The notes beneath the pieces were generated by a model, which saw only the letters and a list, made by a program, of their open reading frames with translations, did not search any database and had not been told where the DNA came from. 64,000 nucleotides of DNA from Montifringilla adamsi (Eukaryota; Chordata; Aves; Passeriformes; Passeridae). The stretch lies in assembly GCA_017590115.1 (NCBI GenBank), contig JAGGNK010007004.1, forward strand, positions 9,112,418 through 9,176,417. Direction: 5' to 3'. Shown here one piece after another: positions 13,565-26,299 of this stretch (the stretch's first letter is position 1; each line of letters opens with the position of its first letter). The translations under genes and the position numbers were made by a program.

Positions 13565-16020
13565 AAGGAAGTGGCCCTGGGTTACTGCCACACAGTTCCT
13601 TGGGAATTCCCCATCTTCCTCTTTTTTGTCTTCACTGCTCCCAAATTTAGAATATTCCTCTCTCCAATGAAAACATCCTCACCTTTGGAAAGTTCAAATA
13701 CCAGTGAAGAAATTACAAACCAGGTATTTCATGCACCATTCAGATCCTAGAAACAGCATCTATATCTTTGACCTTGTTCACAAATTTATGACTACTCACA
13801 GACTGTTACTGCATTGTTTTACCCAGTTCTACATACATAGTTTTTTTAACAGCTCAAAAAAAATTTTCAAGACTATTTTTTTAATCTTCCAAAAATGCAC
13901 CAGACTGTGCCTCATTGTTTTGAGCAACGGAAGAAGGGGGCTGTAAAAGATATACTCAGTGCAAGACTTTGCAAGGACTTCATAATCTTGGGGAAAAATC
14001 AGAGAGGGTCAGAAAAAGAGGTGGTTCTGACCTTTAAGTACTTGTATTTTGAAAGAAATATCAGGGACTTTTAAATAAATTATTCTGCATGAGCTGGATT
14101 CTTAATATGAAATAATTCTTTAAGTACGATCTATACAAGGTATGGGATATTGTGCCATTTTTATGGCACTCAGTTTTAAAGCAGAATGGTTGGGGTTTAT
14201 TAGACACACAGGCCTTCAGGGCTCTTTTCTGGTAATTAGACACATAAGTTAAATCCATAAAAGTGCTTTCTTGGAACCACTGCAGCTAAAAGGGTGACAC
14301 AATTTACTTTTGTGCTTGGCATGAGCCCTTGAAGCAATATATACTATTTTATTTCAGGATGTGTAAACTACACATTATTGTCAACAGTAGAAACAATTAT
14401 AACTAGACTTGCTTATTCATGCTAACTCATAACATCATTATAGAATGATTTGAGGTTTAAGTTGAAAACACCAAAAAGGTACTTATTATTTTTATACAAA
14501 AAACCACTGCCACAAAAACCTCTGCAGAAAACCAATAAGAAGATTTAATAGACAGGGGAAAATTTCTGTGTGCAATCAGAAATAAGAGGTTTGTTCTATA
14601 CTGTGATTTGAGAGGGAATGGAAGAATATGAGTTAATTATGAGACAGAAAAGAGCACTTTCTGTTTACAAAGCTGCAGTTAGTCCTACCAGTCAAAGCTA
14701 TCCCCACAGCTGCTAGAGATACACCTCAGCCCTGAGTTTACCCTGCTGGAATCAACATAAGCAATAATTTTTCTAGAACGAGTTCTGCCTCACTTCCCTG
14801 TGAGGCCACGTGACTGTGAGATCACGTTTCAAAATGAAGCAAGGAAAGATGTTACCCTTTTGAACCAGCATCTTTATAAGCTTCAAGTGTTCCTTGTAAA
14901 TGGCAACACTCACATTCCTGTCACATCCACGTGCTGACAGATCTTGACTTCTAACCAGTTGCAGATCACTTAAACAAGTGCTTGGCCATTACTTACTTAT
15001 TGTAAACAACTTTTCTTTCTTAGGACACATAAATAGAGACAGGCACCAGATTCAAATCAATTTCCTAGAAGTTCATAAAAACCATTGCGAAGATGCTGAG
15101 CACTGCACTCTTAAACAAGATAGCTGGAGCATTTCAGATTTAGATCATCCAACTAAAATGTCAATCCAATTTAATAACCATTTAATAGCAGTGGTATTGC
15201 AAATACAAAGAAGAAAGGTATCTAAAACAGCATTTTAGATTTTCCATATTAAACAATTATGGAATATTATGCCTATCAAAAGACCAGAGTGTTTTCAACT
15301 CTGTTTTGATACTTACTTTCTCATGCCAAACACTTCCCAGCTGTTTGGGAGCCTGTAAGAATTTATTCCATTTGTAGTAGAAGGCTGTCTGTACCATTAA
15401 TAAAATGATCCATGCTCAAATGGGCTAGTTTTTCCTCAGGCAGCTTCAGAGAAAATAACGATTTAATGAATGTGGGGAATAAATTACTTTTTTGATAAGG
15501 TTTGTCCAGGCAAATTTCAGCTGCCCTGTCAAAATAAAGTTGATGGAGTGTATGCTTCTGCTCCCTGCGTCACACAGCACCTGTGAGCATACAGAGATGT
15601 TCACTCTTGGGACTTCTCAGATTGTCTTCTCTCACTGGGAATCAGATTCATTTTTCTCTAGCAAAACCCATGGGAATGTCAGTGCTCAAATTGCCAATCT
15701 CTGTTCCCTAAAGTGGATAGTATTGCTGAAAGAGTCTCCCTAAGGGAATCTGAGTCCCACTGTTTCCCTACTCAGGGGATATCTGGTAGTCAATAAAAAT
15801 AGAGCTTGAGCCTGCTGACATTGCTGTGCCAGAGTGCTTTAAAAACTCTTCTACATCTGCAAATAGAGTGCCTTTCCAAGGCTGCTGGCAAACACCAAAC
15901 ACCTGATCTGAAATATTGAAACACACACATGAAAGGGTCACCTGAAAGGAAAATGACAGAAACAAGTCATGAAAGGAGAAGAACCTTTTAATGCACAATA
16001 TCTAGGGCCAGAACCAATAA
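13565..16020. other. Non-coding DNA with one exon-like block
   Basis: AT-rich sequence with no repeat recognised. The only structured item is a block at 15024-15217 that is flanked by splice-like signals and stays open in one plus-strand frame (see findings). Nothing else looks like a gene, and the texture resembles conserved non-coding DNA. Confidence 0.5.
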
Positions 16021-16460
16021 AGAATCATGGTGTCATAGAATCGTAAAATTATTTAGGTTGGAAAAGACCTCTAAGTCCAACCATTAACATCCAACTATTA
16101 AAGCATGTTCCCAAGTGCCATATCTAGACATCTTCTGAATCCTTTCAGGGTTGGTGACCCAACTGCTTCCCTGGGAAGCCTGTTCCAAAGTGTGACACCT
16201 CTTTCTGCAACGAAATTTTTCCTAATATCGAATCTAAACCTTTCCTGGTGCAAACTTAGGCCATTTCCTCTTGTCCTGTCACTTGTCACTTGGGAACAGA
16301 GATTGATGCCCACACCCTCCTTTTCAGCTGTAGAAATCAATAAGGCCATTCCTGAACCTCCTTTTCTCCAGGCTGAGCCCCCACAGCTCCCTCAGCCACT
16401 CCTCAAAGGACTTGTGCTCCACACCCTTCACCAGGTCCGTTGCTGCTCTTTGGAAGCAGA
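16021..16460 (-). mobile_element. CR1-type LINE, 3' portion, minus orientation
   Basis: Read on the minus strand this is the 3' end of a CR1 element. On the plus strand it begins with the reverse-complemented tail ('AGAATCAT..TCATAGAATCG') and continues through 'GGTTGGAAAAGACCTCTAAG', the 'CTGTTCCAAAGTGTGACACC' block and 'CTCCAGGCTGAGCCCCCACA'. It stops near 'CACCCTTCACCAGGTCCGTTGC'. The minus-strand frame 16098-16349 retains a recognisable CR1 polyprotein C-terminal reading ('RKNFVAERGVTLWNRLP'), so this copy is younger than the one at 13 kb. It is 5'-truncated and not autonomous. The 128-codon plus-strand frame is antisense to it. Confidence 0.92.
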
Positions 16461-19400
16461 ACAAATGGAGCAGGAATCAAAAAGCACCTGAGTCTGGTGT
16501 CAAAAGCCAAAGTCTGAAAGTACAGGAGGAGCCAAAATCTAAGAGTGAAGGCCTGAAGCACCAGCTAGCTGGGGAACAATGTGGTCTGCTTCAAAGTTTA
16601 CCTGTGGTTACGTTGTGGTTCCCAAAGCTCAGGCTGAACAGAGCAGTCCTTTGATCCTTGCTAATGAACCCCAGATAGTGGGAAGTGAGGCCAAACTCAG
16701 AGACCTCAGAGCAAGCCACAGTAGAACAAGCTCCTGGTTTGTTCAAGGGCATGTCTGAATGCAGCAGCTGAGGGGAACTGCAGGGCTTGGGAGGCTCTCA
16801 GTGGCACACTGGCACTGTGCTTGGCGCAGTATTTTGTTCAAGTATTTTGCTATTATTCTGTTTCTCCAGTAAGAACCAGATATGGGAGAGAATATAAATA
16901 TGGGTACAGTACTCCCTGTCCAGCAAGTCATGGAAAGGATTTTGTTCCTTTCCATGGAGTGTGGATCAGGTTCCTGAGGTCTTTAGGAGCTCATTGACTG
17001 TGATCATGAATAATTTTCTTTCTTCTCCTACAGGTACTCTTCTTTGGCAGACTGACTGCTGCTGTTTTTCAACAACCTTGAGAAACAGAATGACAGGAAA
17101 TATTAGACAGGGTAATTTTCCTGTGATGAATTAGGGCGGGGCATTCATTTGTTCCTTTGAGAAATCTTTGATCTGGTTTTATATCTTAGCTGTCCTTGAT
17201 GGGAAACAAACTGAGGCTATGTCAGGTAGTCACAAGTGGCGTGATGCCCGTGCCTTAAGTTCTCACCTCCTCCCAGAAGGTTTCATCTGGTGATCATCTG
17301 GTTTCCTCTGACTCCTGACAAATCCTATAACAAGCCATAAGGGGAGAAAAGCAGGGGAAAAGTAGTATAGGTCAGCACTTCAGGCCATGTTATAAACTGT
17401 GTAGTAATTTGGACTGCTGCATTTACAGCTAAGTTCTACCAGATGACACATAGAGAATGAATCATAACATGCCTGAATCTGCACACCCTTCTCACTGCAG
17501 CGAGCTTAGGGCAAGAAGGGACAAAGGGATTAACTACTCTGTTGTCTCATTCCCCAGGATGCCAAATCAAAGACCTGCCTTCTGCTTTTTGGATCTGTTT
17601 TTTGCCTTGCCATAGCTCACTGCAGCCCAGAAGCCCATTATCAATAGCTTCATGTACATTTACTTATATATTGCATATATTTATACACACACATTGTGCC
17701 CAACAATATATACACACTAATTTCCACATGGTTTCAACATGGCTTGCTTATGTCAGATGTGTGACCAGTGTTAGAAGGATCATCAGCCATATGAGGGAGC
17801 GAGCTGCAATTGCTACAAGCAGGTGAAAGCTGCTGCTCCTTCACTTCCCAAAAACTCATGGCCCAAAATGATGGAGAGAAAGACAAAGCTCAGGAGACTT
17901 TTCCGTAGATTCGTCTGAAATGAGACTCCTGCCCTTTCTCTGACTTCTGCTGATCTTGAGGAACTGGCAGTGCCTATTAGGAAAGAGGGCATGAATGTTG
18001 CACTCAAAAATCTCTCATAAACACCTGTCTATCATGGCTCCTTAGGAGGAAAATGTACTTTTGCCATTGCTCCTGGCATCTTGGAACAGCAGCACACACT
18101 ATGTGGTTCTCTGACCTTACCAGCTGGGTCTGGCTGCACTTAGAGCTCAGTAAAAACAAAACATGGCTCAGTCCAGAACATCTCCCATCAGATCTTCTTT
18201 TTTTTTTCTTCTCTTTGTAAAATGTTTCCCACAAAGGTCTTCCATGAGTAAATGCTTCCAGCATTCCTACGGTCTCATTCAGCTTTTTTCTGTAGGTCTT
18301 GTTGAGACAGGAGGGTGGAAATAACACACCTCTGGTGAATGAATGGGTGGCTTGGAAATATGTAGTAGGCTGTGAGAGATTTCTTTTTTCCTTTTTCAAT
18401 GTTTTTAGTCCTGGCTAGGCTTCTACTGCCTTAGTAGCAATTGCCTTCTGCATAAGGAGATGGCATTAGCATTCAGGAGTGATTTTTTCTTTCATAGCCT
18501 ACAGAGTTTCAAATATTATTTTGAAACAAAAGCTTTGTCTTTGAACCAAGCCTAAGAGAGAGACTGGGAACAATGAAGTCTGCTCTCTTCAGCTGAAAAA
18601 AGTGCATTGGGATGAAAAGCTGAAGTCTTGATTTTGGCAAAAGTACCTGATGGATATTGAAGGAGCTCCTTCCCCATCCTGCTTTTCCCATGGTTCCCAC
18701 CAGCTGCCCTCAGATGGTGATTGTCATGGGCAATTTCTCTAGTGGAGAAGGAAAGGGTAGTTAAGGGAATTCAGTGAACCCAGTTTATACCCTCATATAC
18801 TCCCAGTAAATCCTGCCTGAGGCTGTTTTGAAAGGACTTAGTCTAGCCCAGTGACAGCTGTTTCTTTCATCATCGGTTTTTTATGTCACATTTCTATTTA
18901 ACATTGCTCTCTCTTAGGTCTAATCACTCTTCTTTTGAGGGGCAGCTTTCAGAAAGGGGTGCAAGAAATTATTCTTTAAAAAAATGCTGCATTGAAAAGG
19001 ACCTAGAGAGAAGTATATTACCCTGTGAGAAAAGTCTTGGTTTGGCTTTAGTGCCTGGAAATGTGTTAGCAGAAATGGAGGTAAACACCTTATTGGAATT
19101 AGTCATTTACTAGTTCTCTACTTCCCCTCTTACAAGAAGACAGTGAGCTCAGGGCAAGTCCCTGGCAGCAAATTGCAGAGCTGGGTGGGGATTCCCCTCC
19201 ACAGCAGAAAGAGTGATTATCCTCTATCACTGCTTGATCCTTTTTAGCTGTCCTTGGACATCTATTTTACAACTCATTTTCTCTCCAATGGCACGAAGTA
19301 GTCCTGCTGTTCTTTCCCTCCTGTCTGTTCCTCTGAAAGCCACCGAGTCCCACATGTAGAGGATCATCACCTAACAAGGATGGAACAATTCCAAAATAAT

Positions 19401-21422
19401 AATAAAAAAGGCTAATTTTTACTAAATTCAAGCTAATGACTTGATGCTGAAATTTCAAGCCAGTGCTTGCACAGATTAGATTCAGAGATGAGATTTTCCA
19501 GCCATTCAATACTGTTTAATTCTGCACCACCAGAAATGCTACTTGATTTCTCTACTGAGAGAAAACCAGGGAGGCTGAGGAGAAAAAAAAAGAGGCCAGG
19601 AAATCTTCTGAGGAGAGAATTCAGCAGGAGTAGAGGTAGTTAACAAAAAGATAAGAATCTAGGGCAAGGTTTTGCTAAGGTTTGATATATTGGTTTTATT
19701 TGTAAAGGCGGGCTAATTTTGTGTCAGAATGACCCAGAATTACAGAAACTTTTCCATCTATGTACTTAGGGGCCATATTTCATGCAACTTTTATGTATTA
19801 GAATACTTGTATCTCATTTTACTACCTCCTCCTGCATAAAATAAACTTAATGCAAAGAAATGGTTGGGATTTCTGTATTGCTCTGCGTTTTCACAGGTCT
19901 GACAGTGCCCTAATCATTAAAAGAAGGTGATGATTTTCACCACAGTTTTTTGCACCATCATTCAGAAAGAATCCCAGCAAACTTCAGAGATCTGAACTAA
20001 TTAAAACCAGCAGCAAACATGCCTCTTCAGTTTTGATTCAAAAACTAAATCAGACTCTGATTTCCGGATATAAACAAGAGGCTGATTCCATAACTGTGCA
20101 GCATAAATATGGCAGGCTCCAGCCACCAAACGTTTTCAATTTTTATTTAGGACAAGCTAATAAATCAGGCTCTGACCTCAGAGCATAACTGGAAACATCA
20201 AATGAAAGGCAGTTGTAAGGGTATTGTGGGAAAATATGAAAAACCGGATAGGTAAACATAAATACTTTAAAAGTATCACTATAAAATATTGCTGCAAACC
20301 GATGAAAGGTTTTCATCTCCAGGGTGTTTTATTCCAAGACTTCTCCAGACTTCTTTTTGCTTTTCAGCAAAGCAGCTGTGCTTATGCAATCTAGCATTGT
20401 GTCAGGAAATGAGCTGAAGCTGCTTGCAGGGTACCAGTTGTGGGAGTGTCCTCAAACCAGCTCACAAAAATCTGGGATCTCAATGCTCCTGAATGTGCCT
20501 GTCCTGAGTGTCCAAACTGCAACCAGAGGCCTGTCCCAACAGTGGCAATACAGGGATTGCAGGGTGGTCCTTCATGGATGGCATCTTCTGTGATCCCCAC
20601 ACACACTACATCAGAAGTAGATTTTTAATCCATTATTTAGGAATTCATTTCCAATCTCAGCTGAGGCAAGCATCTTCAGCTCAAACTCCCTTATGGTCAT
20701 TTTTGTATCTCAGGAATAGAATGCATCTTTATTTTTCCATTGTTCACTGACAATGCAAAAAGCCCTGCTCTCTAGCTTATTTCATTTTTCCTTTGCAGTC
20801 CTCCAAAGGGAAAAGGAGTTTTTTGCCAAATGCTGCTGTCAGTCTGACATAACTGTGGGCTTGATCACATGAAAATTGAAAGTGTTTCTCTTTTCAATTG
20901 ATTAAATGATTGAGTACAGACTTCTTTAATAGAGCAGTCAGCATAACTCACCCATAAACTCAGCATGGAGCCCTGTGTTCACCATGCTCTAAATTGCTGA
21001 CAAACAGTTTATGGTTTGTCACATTTGGCAATGTCTGTACAGGAAAAGGGCCAGTCTTCAGCTGAAATAAAAATAAGTGCTTTGACCAGAACTTGGAAAC
21101 AACTAGTAGGAAGAGAGGTTGTGCAAATATATATAAAATTGTTCAGCTTTTTGTTTCCCACTTTACCAGCTTCAGCTTTATACATCATCTTAACTGTCCT
21201 TTTCAGTCACCTTCCCATCTGTAAATAATGCAATGTAAACAACTTTAAGATCTTGTATTTTGTAATTAGATATAATTTCTCACATATTCAGTAAATGCTG
21301 CGTGTTAGTGAAATAGAATGGCAGCTAAAGGAGCAAGGAAGGTGAACTTGAAACACATTTTGACTGTATTATTTTACTCTCATAAATCTCATAGCAGGTG
21401 ACACGGACCTTAGGGGGTTTAC
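16461..21422. other. Non-coding DNA, no gene recognised
   Basis: No recognisable gene or large repeat. The longest frame (18004-18399, minus strand, 131 codons, starting at TTG) matches nothing I know; one or two frames of this length are expected by chance in 64 kb of this composition. The part at 19980-20290 is repeat-free, AT-rich and rich in Fox- and homeodomain-like motifs, which suggests a conserved non-coding element. Confidence 0.5.
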
Positions 21423-21459
21423 GTTTTTGTTTGTTTGTTTGTTTGTTTGTTTGTTTTTT
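21423..21459. repeat. (GTTT)n microsatellite
   Basis: A tandem run of about eight GTTT units ending in a short T run. It encodes only a repetitive Phe/Val/Cys/Leu frame and is not coding. It may be a relic of an A-rich retroelement tail on the minus strand, but no element body is visible beside it. Confidence 0.95.
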
Positions 21460-24400
21460 CTGCTCTCGTCCTTTTGGCAATGTGTTGAAAGTGAAAAATT
21501 GGGTTTTTGCTATTTTTTTAAAGTGTATTATTTTGACTTTCTACAAACATCTAGCATTAGGGAAAAAAAGTCACACCCGATAATTTTAACAGATTTTTGG
21601 AGAGGTAAATGGTTCCATTTCTGTAACGCTATAACTCTGTCCCAGCGGGGCACATGGAACCATTGCCTCAAGGTAGATCATGGAACCGTAATCCAAGTGG
21701 CAGCAAGCAGCAAAAACAAAGTGCAGAAAAACCTAGTAGTAATATGGGTCACATAGATATATTTTGGTATAAAGTGCATGGTTTTCTTTTATAATGTAAA
21801 AAAGAGCCATCTGAGAATCCACAGGTGGTGTCAGCCTCTTCAATGGCAGCTGATTTATTTGTTGGTTAAAATTATGATGCTTTAGCAAAGCCATATGGGG
21901 ATTAAAGATTAGAATAGCAGAAGTGCCACAGATCAGAATTCAGCAGCTTCTTTATATACTTGATATACCTTAAAAAGCCCAGATATTCTTGACCTGGTTT
22001 CATCTGCTCTCTAAAAAGCACTCAAAGTCTGCATGGCCTGCAACTGCCCCAAGAATAATGTTCCTGCAAAGACTTGTCTCCACTTAAGTAGAAGAAAAAA
22101 TTCAGGGCAGGATTGCTGATTTAATGTCTTTCCATTTGTTCAAATCACAGCAGTGGTTATTGTAAACACTGACATTCAGCTTCTGTGGCCAGAGGACCTG
22201 GATGAAGAAGAGTTATCTCCCTAGAACATGGTTGGCACTACATGTGTGGAGCCATCAGGTGACACAAGGAGCTCACAGGCTGGATGAAGCACTTCACCCA
22301 CAGATTTACAGCTGGCTCGAGGAAAAAAATGACAGATGAGGAAGTCAGGAGCCAAGACAGGACAAGGAAAGGTCTTCATCAATTTCTGCTCTCCGGTTTT
22401 CTGCCTTTAAATCTGAAGAATGTCTCTTGCAGGCACGACTGCCCTCTCAGCATTTAGATCATAGCAGAAAGCTATGGCTCTCCAGCATTAAGGGGTCTAA
22501 AAAATCCATTATTTTCTACCTTCTGTTTTACCTTTTATGTAGCAGTAGCCATAGAATAGACTTTTCTGTGTTGGGAATATACAACTGAACATGTTGTATA
22601 TTCAGGCTGCAATATTCAAGAAGATGAATGGTACAGGAATATTTGCAAAATGCTTCATCTTTCAGAAGATCCTATCACCTTGAAATGTGCCATCATGCCA
22701 AATCAAAAGAGGTAATTAACCTAATTTTGCTACTTTTTTCATAGTGAACCAGACCTTCTTTATACCATTTAGTGCAACTTGTCCATCCAGTCACAAAGAA
22801 ACCACTTTCTGTACAGTAATCCCTGATTTGAGAATAGTAAAACTCCTTTGCTTTTTAAAACCTTTGTTCCATCTACCCCTCACATATGCTAATAAAACAC
22901 TTCCCAACACAGAAATACATTCTTTGCTTCTGACACAAAGTATGAGAAGGAAAAACTCCATAACTGACAATTTTCCTTACCTCATTTATTTTTAAAGCAT
23001 TTTATAGATGCTAATAAAGTGTTATGGGTGTCATCCAAATTTCAGTGACATAAGTGAAAAAACTCCCACCACTTCAGTGACTTCAGTGAGCTCTGGATGT
23101 TGCATGAGTAACATTCATTGCATAAATCTGGACAGATATCATTCAGGCAGGATTCTTGGATTTAAAACTTTATTTTTTTTCCAATAATCTTTTTTGTAAT
23201 TTGTTTCCATTTCATGCAGAATTTTGACATGTTTAGTTTCTCATCCAAATCAGAATGAAGTCAAAAAGCCTTGACAATTTTATGACACTGGTAATTTTGT
23301 CAGTCTGATGTAAAGAACTACCACACATCAAGAAACCAAGGTCATCCAAGATACAGACACTGGAGAAATTGAAATTATGACTCATTAAATAAATTACTAC
23401 ACTAAAATGTAGAAATTACAAAACCATCAACACTTGACCTATTAATATTAATTTAAATTTCTTTATTTGTTAATCCCTTATTGAAGAGTTAATGGAGATT
23501 CAAAAAAGGTCAAACCCACAAATAATGAAATTAGTAGAGACTAATTTTGAAGTTAACCAGTTTTATTTAAATGGAATAGCTGCTTACTAAATAGTTTTCA
23601 ATTTGTTTTCATGGTAAAAGGTATTCTAACAAACATTGTGCCTCATTTGTAGATTCTTCTCACTTGTTAAACTTTCCTAGGTGTACTCCTGAATAACAGA
23701 GAGTGACAAGAAAAAGTATTTGGTTTAGAATGTGCCTGTGTCAGGCCAGCCTCTAGATAGTGAATTTAAATATTTCAGAAGGTGTTTACAACATTTGAGG
23801 AGAGCCTTCTATGAATAAAGAGCCACAGGTATATTCTGTTTAATCATTTTTCAGCCATAAATCTTTGGGCAATCTAAGGAAGATAGTAGATAATATTATA
23901 GAGAAATGGAAATTATATTTGTAAATGGAAGTATGAATTAATTAATTTTTCTAAATTTATGATTCAGCATTGTCTAGACGATCTAGAATATCTACAGCAA
24001 TCTTACAGAAGCAAATTACTTACAAAAGCATTGTCATACAATTGTGAATAATTGCAAGTAGAATTAAAAATACATTTCTAATATCCTTTCATGGAAGTTG
24101 ATAAAGACGTGGGTTTTTTTAGTGGCAACCACCTCGTAATCAATTAATTTGATAGAAATACAGACTTCAAGGGAGTCCAGGTAAAAGAAGCCCAATGTGG
24201 TTGTAGGCACATCATGCTGTGAACTAACATCTTGAAGGAGTCATGGATCACAATCATACAAGTATGTAGGGCAAATGGGAATTGTTGGATGGGAATGGAT
24301 GGGAATTAACAGCTGTTAAAAGCTGACACCAAAATTTACATCTAAATGCCTTCTAGTGTAGTGGACCTCCAGCAGCTTCAGTGCCAAGGACATATCCAGC

Positions 24401-25219
24401 ATCCAGAGGGCCTGAAAGGAGTGAATTTCCTGATTCCTGTGGTTACTTTCTCAGCACTACAAATGCATTGGAAAGACTGGTCCTAGAGAGGCTTCAGCAC
24501 TGACAGCTGAAGTAGAGCTTCAGAAGGATCCAATTTAATTCCATCTACTTGATTACCTATACAGTTTTTTGGTTTTGGTTTTTTTTGGTTTTTTTTTAAT
24601 AATTCTGAGCCAAAACTCTCTTCAAATTTGGCATTGCTGCTTCCATGTGTGATGTGTGTAGATGACAGAGTAGCACATGAAGGTGAAGAGCATTTCTCCA
24701 TCTCCTTCACTTGCCTTGCAAATGAGCATTCCCAAGTAGTGAGTACTTAGCTCTTGGCAGGTGACTGTTTAGTTGTGCCTCACTTGGAAAAAGGCTTTCC
24801 TTTCATCCAACAATAGAAGCACAAGGACACAAATCACAAAGGGGAAGTTTTATTCAGACTTTGCCATTTTTCTGCTTTATGTGTTATTTTTGAAAGTGGT
24901 CCTCGTCAAAATCTCCATCAGTTTTTACATATTGAGCTCTTTTCCTAGGTTACCTGATGCTTTGTGGGTACTACATCATGAGGTACCACTCTTTATTTAT
25001 TAGGATTCAGTATTCCTTCAGAAGAAGGAAGGCAAAGGACATGAGATGAAGAAGGGAGGGACAAACCAAGAATGTGTATCACTGTGGTGGGCTGAACTTG
25101 TCTGCCAGCCAGGTGCCATCCAGAGCCTTTCTCCCTCCCCATCCCCAAGGTGGAAAAGCTTATGGGTTGAGGTAAATACAGAGAGCACTTCCCAGTTACT
25201 GACAATAGGCAAAGCACAC
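21460..25219. other. Non-coding DNA, no gene recognised
   Basis: AT-rich DNA with short simple sequence such as the T/G-rich run at 24564-24598. Two short inverted repeats (21608-21664 and 22575-22603) are listed in the findings. I see no convincing coding region or interspersed repeat. Confidence 0.55.
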
Positions 25220-25551
25220 TCAGCAGAGAAAATTAATTTATTGCAGGAAATAGACAACAAATTAAATTCCACCACCCTCCTTTTTTTCTCCTTTCAATCA
25301 CAACTTCTGTCCATCAGCCCCAGTTTCTCTATATCCTTTCCCTGGATGGTGAAAGGGGGCATGACATCCTTCATGAGCTGCAGCATGGAAATCTGCTCCA
25401 ACATGGTCTTTTCCATCAGCTTGGTGATTATTTGTTCCACTGTGGTCTCTTTCACAGTCTTCAGAAGAATCTCTTGCCTGCTGCCTAAAGCACCTCCTCT
25501 TTCTCCTCCTCCTCCTCTTCCTCCTCCTTCATCTCGAGCATTGATTGCTCA
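25220..25551 (-). other. Candidate terminal exon of an unknown or decayed minus-strand gene
   Basis: On the minus strand a pyrimidine-rich stretch ending in TATATTAG (acceptor AG at 25552-25553) precedes a purine-rich block. One frame is open from 25548 to a TGA at 25294-25296, giving 84 codons. Its N-terminal part is a low-complexity Gly/Glu/Arg stretch from a GAG repeat; the rest reads as an amphipathic helix-like peptide (for example 'TVEQIITKLMEK' and 'DVMPPFTIQGKDIEKLGL'). An AATAAA signal lies 52 bases past the stop at 25237-25242, followed by a GT-rich stretch, as expected of a real 3' end. Against it, the open frame has a stop as its first codon at the acceptor, so the exon joins cleanly to nothing upstream without a frame change in the GAG repeat. 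I do not recognise the protein. It may be a real gene with an indel, a pseudogene, or a purine-rich non-coding RNA. Confidence 0.28.
25492..25530. repeat. CTC/GAG trinucleotide microsatellite
   Basis: An imperfect run of CTC (GAG on the minus strand) inside the candidate minus-strand exon. A length change here would shift the frame, which may explain why the Glu-rich upstream frame and the downstream helical frame are not in register. Confidence 0.85.
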
Positions 25552-25857
25552 CTAATATATAGGAAAGTGAGAAAATACAGTTGAAAATCCTATAAAATTC
25601 AAAAATTCCATGAGAGGGACAGCATGAATTCACTCTCTGCTCACCTGACTTTCCTAATATATCTCCAAAGAAAAAACAGTGTCACATAAGACCATGCTGG
25701 ATTTTTCTGACTCTTTGCAAGCAGAAACACGCAGAACTGCTTAATTTTTGTAGCCATTTCAAGCACCCAGGTAAGAACACCTACTAGCATCTTGCTTTTC
25801 TGAATGGCGTTTAAGGCAGTGTGCAACAGTGCAAGATATTGTTGTGCATCCTCTTAC

Positions 25858-26095
25858 CTGATTTCAGGCATTTCTTCTCCCCTGTCATACCTCCTCCTGC
25901 TTCATCTCTTCTCAGCTCTGGCATCTCCAGGAGGCTTTCCTCATCACTTTACTGCCTTGTCCAGCTATTTCCTTGTGTTGTCCTTGCTGTGTGTGCTGGC
26001 TCCTTCTCAGGCATTACTCTTCTCTTGCTCCTATTTGACTGATTTTTGGCAAGTCTTTTCGAGCTCTTATCACTGTGCCTTCCAGCCTTCACTAC
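25858..26095 (-). other. Candidate internal exon of the same minus-strand unit, frame broken
   Basis: On the minus strand a pyrimidine-rich tract ending CCAGCAG (acceptor at 26096-26097) precedes a purine-rich block that ends in CAG followed by GTAAGAG, a strong donor (25851-25857). One frame reads 48 basic, coding-like codons ('SDKSSKRLAKNQSNRSKRR'), then a TAA (25949-25951). It stays open to the donor with acidic content ('SDEESLLEMPELRRDE'). The internal stop means it is not an intact coding exon as it stands. It lies about 300 bases upstream of the candidate terminal exon, a plausible intron length in birds. Function unknown. Confidence 0.22.
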
Positions 26096-26299
26096 CTGCT
26101 GGACTTGGCAGAGGCAGTGGCAGCAGCACGAGATGAAAAACAGGCATCAGACATTCTTACCCCTATATGGCATCCCTGGTGTGATGGTCAGTATGTTTAT
26201 CCCACCCTTGCTGTCGACTGGTCAGCATATGTGTTTTCCCTGGCCACTTGGTGTAAAAATAAACTAAAAACAAACCGCAGGCACTGTAAATTAGATTAA

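Noticed and set aside
16105..16491. 128-codon plus-strand frame
   Set aside because: It is antisense to the minus-strand CR1.
18004..18399. 131-codon minus-strand frame as a gene
   Set aside because: It begins with TTG, matches no family, and one or two frames of this length are expected by chance in this amount of AT-rich DNA.
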